A DNA stretch of 7,888 bases from Clostridiales bacterium (GTDB lineage: Bacteria; Bacillota; Clostridia; Christensenellales; Aristaeellaceae). The stretch is taken from NCBI GenBank assembly GCA_004552515.1, contig SFOF01000094.1, positions 1 through 7,888 on the forward strand. The letters run 5' to 3'. Of this stretch, positions 1-4,566 are shown piece after piece. Each line of letters opens with the position of its first letter. Position 1 is the stretch's first letter. The translations under genes were made by a program, and so were the position numbers. The notes under the pieces are model-generated. The model was not told the origin of the DNA, made no database searches, and saw only the letters and a program-made list of their open reading frames with translations.

Positions 1-1
1 C

Positions 2-91
2 AAGAGCGTTGAGGGCAAGCTGGAACTGGTCACGAAGATCACCGCGGCCGTGTTCGTCGTCCTCTCCATTCTGATGACCGCGCTTCAGTAA
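2..91 (+). CDS. secG: C-terminal end of a probable preprotein translocase subunit SecG (partial)
   Basis: Only the last 29 codons and the TAA stop are in the window; the gene starts to the left. The visible peptide begins KSVEGKLELVTKITAA and then becomes a hydrophobic segment (about VFVVLSILMTAL) ending at the C-terminus. This matches the known layout of Firmicutes SecG: after the Gly-rich loop, a short basic/polar stretch of the type 'lEgKLxxxTKixA', then the second membrane helix ending close to the C-terminus. SecG is a small membrane subunit of the SecYEG channel and stimulates protein export. An intrinsic terminator follows 31 nt after the stop, so secG appears to end its transcript here. 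The identification rests on a short fragment, so another small membrane protein is possible. Confidence 0.6.
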   Translation, partial: KSVEGKLELVTKITAAVFVVLSILMTALQ

Positions 92-122
92 TTCGGCGCT
101 TGTTCGATTGTGTGCTGAGGGG

Positions 123-151
123 AGCCGTGGTGTATGCCGCGGCTTCTTTTT
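123..151 (+). terminator. Intrinsic terminator after the secG-like gene
   Basis: AGCCGTGG (123-130) pairs with CCGCGGCT (137-144): 8 bp including one G-U pair, with a 6-nt loop TGTATG. The 3' arm runs directly into TCTTTTT (145-151). The position just after the stop at 91 and the T-run on the plus strand fit Rho-independent termination of the upstream gene. Confidence 0.75.
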
Positions 152-191
152 GCGACCTCATGTTAAAAGTATCGAACTGGAGGGCGGAAGA

Positions 192-242
192 ATGGTAAAA
201 ACTGACTTAAAAATTGCAAAGGTGCGACCTTTCCCGCGCTGA
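192..242 (+). CDS. Short leader ORF (16 aa) ahead of the regulator gene
   Basis: ATG at 192 opens a 16-codon frame, MVKTDLKIAKVRPFPR, ending in TGA at 240-242. A near-perfect Shine-Dalgarno site GGAGGG (179-184) sits 7 nt before the ATG, better than anything ahead of the downstream gene. The TGA is immediately followed by ATG (243) in the same frame, so ribosomes finishing this peptide could restart on the regulator gene. The peptide has no run of one amino acid as in amino-acid attenuators; it is basic (K, K, K, R, R). It may be a translated leader, a coupling device, or an older 5' end cut off by a stop codon. It contains the inverted repeat at 218-232. No homologue is recognised. Confidence 0.4.
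   Translation: MVKTDLKIAKVRPFPR
218..232. promoter_or_regulatory. Perfect inverted repeat, possible operator or small RNA hairpin
   Basis: AAAGGT (218-223) and ACCTTT (227-232) are perfect inverted arms around a 3-nt centre GCG. It lies 71 nt ahead of the preferred regulator start at 303 and inside the leader ORF. Dyads like this ahead of a helix-turn-helix gene are often autoregulatory operators. Equally, it could fold in the mRNA as a 6-bp hairpin with a triloop. No promoter boxes can be placed confidently around it, so the function is only a suggestion. Confidence 0.3.
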
Positions 243-302
243 ATGTCGGTTTATGCGTTAGGATGTGACAAAACTTCAGACGGCTATCGGGAGCGGCGGG
301 TT

Positions 303-1736
303 ATGACGGATATTGCAACGTTTATCAGGAGCTTCATGCAGGAGCATAAGCTGACGGAAAAGAAAATGGCGGCGCTCATCGGTCTGCGCGGGCCTGTCGG
401 GCTGAGGCAGCTGGCCGCGGGCAAGGGCGGCGGCGCGGCGGCCGTGGAATTCGAGCAGGCGATGCTGCGTAGCTTCGTTTTGACCGCGCCGGAGCGGGAC
501 GAGCTGAGGCGCTGCGTCATGGCGGCGGTGGGCGGCGAGGCCGAGGTGATCAGGACGCGCGAGATGTGGGCGTATCTGCGCGGCGAAACGCTGCAAAAGG
601 GCAGCTTCCATCTGGAAATGCCCAGCACCGGGGCGGTCACGACGCTGCGCGAGCGCTATGCCCGCGCAAAGAATCTGCGCATCACGCTGCTCAACACGCC
701 CTATTCGACGATCTATCCCGAGCTGGAGTGGCTCATGAAGGAGTGCGATGCGCATATCGATCACTATGTGACCGCGGACGACGACGACGCGCGCACAATC
801 CGGCTGACCAGCGACGTTCGCCGCCCGATCATGTATCCCAACTACGAGTGCTATGTGCGCGTCGAGGAGAAAAACGAGCAGTGCTGCTACGGCCTTGCGC
901 GCGCCGATCTGATGGTCTGCGTCTGGGAGGACGGCGATGGCGAACTGTGGCGCGATCTGATCGTGTTCACGGCGCAGGACCGCGCGCGGCTGATGGCGCG
1001 TCCGGGCGTGGCGGGGCTCGTGAACGCCATAGGCATTGAAAAGGAAAAGTACATACGCATAAAGTGCAGCTATCATGGCGCCGGTTCGCTGGACGACTAT
1101 GTGCATATGGTCGAGACCTACGCCGAGATGGAGCGGGACAGCACGATCTATGCGCTCAAGCCTGATCTGTGCGTTGCGTTCGTGCCGCCAGACACGCTGC
1201 GCGACGCGGCGCTTGCGGGCGGCATGATGAGCATGAGCGACGAAACCGCGCCGGCCATAGAGGCGCTCACGCGGCTCTTCGAGCAGAGATACGCCAATCT
1301 GGAGCAGAAGCGCAAGCGGACGTGGCTCTTCGTCAAGCGCGACGCCATGGAGCGCTTTGCGCGCACCGGCGTGATGAGCAGCCACTTCTGGGGGCTGCGC
1401 CCGTTCACGCCGGAGGAGCGGCGGCGCATACTGGCCGAGCAGCTGCGGCTCATGCGGGTCAATTCGGGCTACAGGCTGTTCTTCCTGCGCGACGACAGCG
1501 GGATTCGGGACATCGATCTGTGCTGCTGCGAGCGCTTCGGGGCGCTGATCTCGAGCGGCTATACCGATTACGATTTCGACAAGGGCTATACGGAGATTCA
1601 GCTCGGACACAAGAAATTCATGAGGCTCTTTGAGGATTTCGCGCAGGACAAGCTGGTCGCCCAGTGCAGCGGCGAGCAGGAAACGCGCGCCATCATCAAA
1701 AATCTGATCGCCATCGCCGCGGCGGCGGACGATTGA
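303..1736 (+). CDS. Uncharacterised helix-turn-helix (XRE-like) transcriptional regulator with a large C-terminal domain
   Basis: A 477-residue protein when started at ATG 303. This start has GGGAG (289-293) 9 nt upstream and places the helix-turn-helix at the very N-terminus. An in-frame ATG at 243 would add 20 polar residues (497 aa) and abuts the leader ORF. Residues 4-40 fit a Cro/C1-type DNA-binding fold: helix about 4-15, then LTEKKMAALIGL (17-28) and a following helix around VGLRQLAAGK. The remaining ~400 residues have no signal peptide or membrane segment and are unfamiliar. Visible marks are an acidic run DDDDA (159-163), MYPNYECY (177-184), two Cys clusters (C194-C195 and C407-C409) and a conserved-looking LRPFTPEERRRI (365-376). 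The C-terminal part may sense a ligand or protein partner; that is inference. It stands alone between terminators. It could regulate neighbours or distant genes. Confidence 0.7.
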   Translation: MTDIATFIRSFMQEHKLTEKKMAALIGLRGPVGLRQLAAGKGGGAAAVEFEQAMLRSFVLTAPERDELRRCVMAAVGGEAEVIRTREMWAYLRGETLQKGSFHLEMPSTGAVTTLRERYARAKNLRITLLNTPYSTIYPELEWLMKECDAHIDHYVTADDDDARTIRLTSDVRRPIMYPNYECYVRVEEKNEQCCYGLARADLMVCVWEDGDGELWRDLIVFTAQDRARLMARPGVAGLVNAIGIEKEKYIRIKCSYHGAGSLDDYVHMVETYAEMERDSTIYALKPDLCVAFVPPDTLRDAALAGGMMSMSDETAPAIEALTRLFEQRYANLEQKRKRTWLFVKRDAMERFARTGVMSSHFWGLRPFTPEERRRILAEQLRLMRVNSGYRLFFLRDDSGIRDIDLCCCERFGALISSGYTDYDFDKGYTEIQLGHKKFMRLFEDFAQDKLVAQCSGEQETRAIIKNLIAIAAAADD

Positions 1737-1739
1737 ATG

Positions 1740-1778
1740 ACAGCGCGGACGGGAAAACGCTCTCGTCCGCGCTGTTTT
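1740..1778 (+). terminator. Intrinsic terminator of the regulator gene
   Basis: A 12-bp perfect stem, ACAGCGCGGACG (1740-1751) with CGTCCGCGCTGT (1764-1775), encloses a 12-nt loop and is followed by TTT before G at 1779. It starts 4 nt after the regulator stop. The stem is very GC-rich; the T-run is short (TTTT counting the closing pair). Confidence 0.8.
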
Positions 1779-1884
1779 GTGCCTGAGCGGGGAGTTTACT
1801 TTCGCGAGACTCGGCTTGTTCGCTGCGGCGCGGCGCTTTTGCCGGGGCTGCTCAGGCTGAATCGTGTGCGCGGATATAAAGAAT

Positions 1885-1923
1885 GCCATCCGTCCCGCAT
1901 ATCGGGAGACGGACGGCGCTTTT
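1885..1923. terminator. Probable bidirectional terminator between convergent genes
   Basis: GCCATCCGTCCCG (1885-1897) pairs with CGGGAGACGGACGGC (1903-1917), with one A-C mismatch, a 2-nt bulge and a CATAT loop. The plus-strand side is followed by CTTTT (1919-1923). On the minus strand the arm is followed by ATTCTTT. It begins 8 nt beyond the stop of the minus-strand rhodanese gene, so its main job is probably to end the trxA-rhodanese transcript. It also backs up the 1740-1778 terminator for plus-strand transcripts. The stretch between the two hairpins (1779-1884) shows no supportable gene. Confidence 0.7.
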
Positions 1924-1924
1924 A

Positions 1925-2248
1925 TCAGGCGTAGACCTTTTCGCCCTCGTAGTCGATGATTCCGCCGATGTTCACGGCGTTTATGTAGCCCATTTCGCGC
2001 AGCCGGCTCTCGGCCAGGCCGCTTCTGCGCCCGCTGCGGCAGTAGAGAAACAGCGGCCTCATGCGCTCGGGATAGCGCGCGGCAGTTTCGTCGATGCGCT
2101 CGAGCGGAATATTGACCGCGCCGGGAATGTGTCCGGCGGCGAATTCGTCCTCGCTGCGCACGTCGACGAGCGCGGCGTTTTCGGTGGCCTTCAGCGTTTC
2201 CAGGCAGGCGTTTATGTCCAGCCCGGCCAGCTCTTTTGCAAGATTCAT
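1925..2248 (-). CDS. Single-domain rhodanese (sulfurtransferase)
   Basis: A 107-residue protein, the usual length for a stand-alone rhodanese domain such as PspE or GlpE. Landmarks are LVDVR (27-31), AGHIPGAVNIP (38-48, the conserved rhodanese CH2A-type motif) and the active loop C70-R-S-G-R-R-S76, in which Cys70 would carry the persulfide. There is no signal peptide, so it is cytoplasmic. The start at 2248 is chosen because GAAAGGA lies 11 nt upstream and a longer reading would overlap the thioredoxin gene by more than 200 nt. The gene follows thioredoxin after 29 nt, so the two are almost surely co-transcribed. The pairing suggests that Cys70 persulfide is reduced or passed on by thioredoxin, in sulfide detoxification, sulfur relay or thiol repair. 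The donor and acceptor cannot be read from sequence. Confidence 0.88.
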   Translation of the reverse strand: MNLAKELAGLDINACLETLKATENAALVDVRSEDEFAAGHIPGAVNIPLERIDETAARYPERMRPLFLYCRSGRRSGLAESRLREMGYINAVNIGGIIDYEGEKVYA

Positions 2249-2277
2249 GGGGAATAACGTCCTTTCGTATCGCGCTC

Positions 2278-2589
2278 TTACTTTTCGAGCAGCGCTTCGA
2301 TCTCGGCACGCGGGCGGTAGCCGACGGACTGCGCGGTCAGCTCGCCGTTCTTGAACACCATGACGGTGGGGATGCTGGATATGCCAAAGCGCACGGCCAG
2401 CTCGCCCTCCTCGTCCACATTGACCTTGCCGACCTTGATGTCGCTGCGGCTCTCGGCGATTTCCTCGACGATAGGGGCGAGCATACGGCACGGGCCGCAC
2501 CAGGTCGCCCAGAAGTCAACCAGTACGGGCTTGTCCGAGGCGAGGACTTCCTGATCAAAGTTTTTATTGGTGATGGTGATTTCAGCCAT
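2278..2589 (-). CDS. trxA: Thioredoxin
   Basis: A 103-residue protein with the full canonical thioredoxin layout and typical length. The buried Asp is D25 in PVLVDFWA; the redox site is W30-C31-G32-P33-C34; the cis-proline is P74 in SSIPTVMVF; and the C-terminal G-x-R helix is present. It is a cytoplasmic dithiol reductant for enzymes such as ribonucleotide reductase and methionine sulfoxide reductases, recharged by thioredoxin reductase, which is not in this window. ATG at 2589 follows a GAAAGGA site (2600-2606). An out-of-frame ATG at 2600 lies too close to that site to compete well. It is the first gene of a two-gene operon with the rhodanese, and is transcribed from a promoter-like site near 2640. 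Two inverted repeats lie in its leader, one over the start codon. Confidence 0.97.
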   Translation of the reverse strand: MAEITITNKNFDQEVLASDKPVLVDFWATWCGPCRMLAPIVEEIAESRSDIKVGKVNVDEEGELAVRFGISSIPTVMVFKNGELTAQSVGYRPRAEIEALLEK

Positions 2590-2622
2590 GATTTTATCAT
2601 CCTTTCGCGGGGCGAACGCCCC
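2588..2622 (-). promoter_or_regulatory. Structured 5' leader of trxA: two hairpins flanking the ribosome binding site
   Basis: On the minus-strand RNA a GC hairpin GGGGCG/CGCCCC (2622-2617 with 2614-2609, nearly no loop, so probably 5 bp with a 4-nt loop) stands just upstream of the GAAAGGA ribosome site. Just after that site, ATGAT (2600-2596) can pair with ATCAT (2592-2588) across AAA, and this second arm contains the first two bases of the start codon. The second stem is weak (5 bp, AT-rich). The arrangement could tune translation. It may also be chance. Confidence 0.35.
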
Positions 2623-2636
2623 TTTCTTCTATATAT

Positions 2637-2665
2637 ATTGTACCGGATTGCGCGCGCCGAAAACG
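2637..2665 (-). promoter_or_regulatory. trxA: Probable promoter of the trxA-rhodanese operon
   Basis: Read on the minus strand, TACAAT (2642-2637) matches the -10 consensus at five of six bases and is followed by an AT-rich TATATAT stretch. The -35 position, 16-17 nt upstream, offers only a weak hexamer (CGTTTT or GTTTTC around 2665-2659). Transcription would begin near 2630, giving a leader of about 40 nt with the GC hairpin at its beginning. Confidence 0.5.
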
Positions 2666-2736
2666 CCTTTTCACAAATTTATCAAATGCGCCGCGCGAAG
2701 AAATAACGAAGCGCGACCTGCTTTGTCATGAAGTCG

Positions 2737-2745
2737 TGCTATAAT
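2737..2745 (+). promoter_or_regulatory. Extended -10 promoter of the lipase-ABC transporter operon
   Basis: TATAAT (2740-2745) is a perfect -10 box, and TG two bases before it (2737-2738) makes an extended -10 element, TGCTATAAT. No good -35 lies at 16-18 nt; CTGCTT (2718-2723) is the nearest by position. Extended -10 promoters tolerate this. Transcription would start near 2752, about 32 nt ahead of the lipase ATG, divergently from the trxA promoter. Confidence 0.65.
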
Positions 2746-2783
2746 CTCTCCATCAGTAACAACCGGGAAGGGGAGAGAATGTC

Positions 2784-3860
2784 ATGGGCGTTTCAAAGCG
2801 CATTTTTCTCATCGCGCTGGCGCTGTGTCTTGTGCCGCTGGGCGCGATGGCGGCAACGCTGAACGGCGATTCCAGCGTGTTTTCAAAGGAGCTGGCTCTG
2901 CGCGCGCTGAACTGGAACAACGCGCAGACGGCGGACGATTTCAGGGCGATTTTCGAAGCGGAGGGCTTTGAGGTGATCGCGCAGAACAACTTTGACAAGG
3001 CGGCGGACGATCCCGCCCACACCTGCGCCTGGACGGCGGCGCGCGGGACGCTCGATACCGGGGACGGCCAGCGCGACGCGCTCGTGATCGCCATACGCGG
3101 CACGACGGCGGGCGAGTGGTATTCCAACGTCGACATCGCGCCCTCTCAGCAGGACGGCGGCGTGTTCGCCGAAAATTTCCTCTTTGCGGCGCAGGATGTG
3201 TTTGTGAATCTCCAGCCGATTCTCCAGCAGCTGGACGCGAATGTGGCGGTTGTCGTGACCGGCCACAGCCGCGGCGGCGCGTGCGCCAATCTGCTGGGGA
3301 TGCTGCTCAATGAGGAAATCGGCATGGAGCGCGTCTACGTCTATACCTCGGCCGCGCCCGCCACGGTGAAATACACCTGGAGCGTGAATTACAGCAACAT
3401 ATTCAATCTGATCAACGCGGGCGATATTGTGCCGCGCGTGCCGCTTGCCGCGTGGGGCTATACGCGCCTGGGCGAGGACATTGCGCTCACGGCCAGCGAC
3501 GAGGAAACCGCCGACGCGGACCGCATCGCCGATACGCTCGCCGCGATCGCGCCCGACGTAGCCTCTTATTACGGCACGCGCCATTCGCTGACCGAAGCGG
3601 GGCTGAGCGAGGACGGCGCGACGGCCTATGAGGTGATGCTCTCAGCCGCCGCGAGCCTGACCGGACTGGGCGCGGACAACGCCGAGCCGCGCTCGGATAT
3701 TTCGTGGGACGCGCTGAGCGCGGAGTCCGATTTCGCGCCGCTGTTCGATCTGTTCAAAAAGGCGGCGGAGGACGACTGGACGGCGGGGAAGGAAATCATG
3801 CGGCGGCATATGCCGGCGACCTATATGCAGCTTCTTTCGGCCTATGAGGGGGAAAACTGA
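2784..3860 (+). CDS. Secreted class 3 lipase-like alpha/beta-hydrolase
   Basis: A 358-residue protein. Residues 1-23 form a signal peptide: basic MGVSKR, a hydrophobic core, then AMA before A24. No lipobox is apparent, so the product is probably secreted rather than a lipoprotein. The hydrolase core shows the class 3 lipase order: an oxyanion strand AIRGTTAGEW (103-112), the nucleophile elbow G160-H-S162-R-G164, and the acid loop NAGDIVPRVP (211-220) with D214. The histidine is H342 in RRHMPATYMQLL, near the C-terminus as usual, or possibly H267. The expected reaction is ester hydrolysis of a lipid or acyl substrate outside the membrane; the substrate is unknown. The ribosome site AAGGGGAG is well placed before ATG 2784. 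The stop is one base before the ABC ATPase start, so the genes form an operon. Confidence 0.8.
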   Translation: MGVSKRIFLIALALCLVPLGAMAATLNGDSSVFSKELALRALNWNNAQTADDFRAIFEAEGFEVIAQNNFDKAADDPAHTCAWTAARGTLDTGDGQRDALVIAIRGTTAGEWYSNVDIAPSQQDGGVFAENFLFAAQDVFVNLQPILQQLDANVAVVVTGHSRGGACANLLGMLLNEEIGMERVYVYTSAAPATVKYTWSVNYSNIFNLINAGDIVPRVPLAAWGYTRLGEDIALTASDEETADADRIADTLAAIAPDVASYYGTRHSLTEAGLSEDGATAYEVMLSAAASLTGLGADNAEPRSDISWDALSAESDFAPLFDLFKKAAEDDWTAGKEIMRRHMPATYMQLLSAYEGEN

Positions 3861-3861
3861 C

Positions 3862-4563
3862 ATGGCGTATATCGAATTTAAGGACGTTTCGAAAATCTAT
3901 ACCATGGGGCAGACGCAGATCCGCGCGCTCGATCACATCAGCTTTGCCGTCGAGAAGGGCGAACTGTGCGTCATCGTCGGGCCGAGCGGCGCGGGCAAGA
4001 CGACGCTGCTCAACATCCTCGGCGGCATGGACACGGCCACCGAGGGCACGGTGCTGCTCGACGGGCGCGACATAAGCCGGCTTAATAATCGCCAGCTCAC
4101 CGCCTATCGCCGCGACGACGTGGGTTTTGTGTTCCAGTTCTACAATCTCGTGCAGAATCTCACCGCGCGGGAAAATGTCGAGCTGGCCTCCGAAATCTGC
4201 AGGGACAGCCTTGATCCGGTCAGGACGCTCGAGGGCGTGGGGCTGAAGGAGCGCATGAACAACTTCCCCGCCCAGCTTTCCGGCGGCGAACAGCAGCGCG
4301 TGGCCATCGCGCGGGCGCTGGCGAAGAACCCCAAGCTGATCCTCTGCGACGAGCCGACCGGCGCGCTGGATTACAACACCGGCAAGGCCGTGCTCAAGCT
4401 GCTCCAGGACACCTGCCGCGCGCGGGGCAAGACCGTGCTGATCATCACGCACAACGGCGCGCTGACCCAGATCGCCGACCGCGTGATCCGCGTCAAGAAC
4501 GGCGCCGTGGTCGACATGACCGTGAACGACGCGCCCATGAGCGTGGAAAGGATCGAGTGGTAG
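3862..4563 (+). CDS. ABC transporter ATP-binding protein, LolD/MacB (YknY) type
   Basis: A complete 233-residue nucleotide-binding subunit. Walker A is GPSGAGKTT (40-48), the Q-loop glutamine is Q92 in FVFQFYNL, the signature is LSGGEQQR (139-146), Walker B is LILCDEP (159-165) with catalytic E164, the D-loop is GALD (167-170) and the switch histidine is H197. The short length, the N-terminal phrase YTMGQTQIRALDHISF and the QFYNLVQNLTARENV segment are typical of the MacB/LolD/FtsE-like group, whose partners are FtsX-type permeases. This is the type encoded next. ATG 3862 follows GAGGGGG with 9-nt spacing. An in-frame ATG at 3844 lies inside the lipase gene and lacks such a site. It powers the permease through ATP-driven conformational change at the cytoplasmic face. 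Confidence 0.96.
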   Translation: MAYIEFKDVSKIYTMGQTQIRALDHISFAVEKGELCVIVGPSGAGKTTLLNILGGMDTATEGTVLLDGRDISRLNNRQLTAYRRDDVGFVFQFYNLVQNLTARENVELASEICRDSLDPVRTLEGVGLKERMNNFPAQLSGGEQQRVAIARALAKNPKLILCDEPTGALDYNTGKAVLKLLQDTCRARGKTVLIITHNGALTQIADRVIRVKNGAVVDMTVNDAPMSVERIEW

Positions 4564-4566
4564 GCC

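Noticed and set aside
92..302. tRNA gene or promoter boxes between the secG-like gene and the regulator
   Set aside because: No cloverleaf-like arms or TPsiC-type sequence were found, and no -35/-10 pair with acceptable spacing could be placed with confidence.
1737..1934. 65-codon plus-strand frame after the regulator
   Set aside because: It runs through both terminator hairpins, has no ribosome site of its own, and resembles no known protein.
276..2309. Long open frame on the minus strand (677 codons) across the regulator gene
   Set aside because: It is antisense to a gene with a helix-turn-helix start and its own terminator, crosses both terminators, overlaps the rhodanese gene, and reads as Arg/Ala/His-rich low-information protein, the usual shadow frame in high-GC DNA.
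1925..2500. Longer N-terminal version of the rhodanese (191 codons)
   Set aside because: The extra part overlaps most of the thioredoxin gene in another frame and has no rhodanese similarity; the start at 2248 has a ribosome site and gives the standard domain length.
2609..2630. Plus-strand terminator GGGGCG/CGCCCC followed by TTTCTTCT
   Set aside because: It looks like a terminator on the plus strand, but no plus-strand gene leads into it and two terminators already close the upstream unit. It is better read as the hairpin in the trxA leader, though it could block antisense transcription.
2723..2728. TTGTCA as the -35 box of the lipase operon
   Set aside because: It matches the consensus well but lies only 11 bases before the -10 box, too close for normal sigma-70-type spacing; the extended -10 element explains the promoter better.
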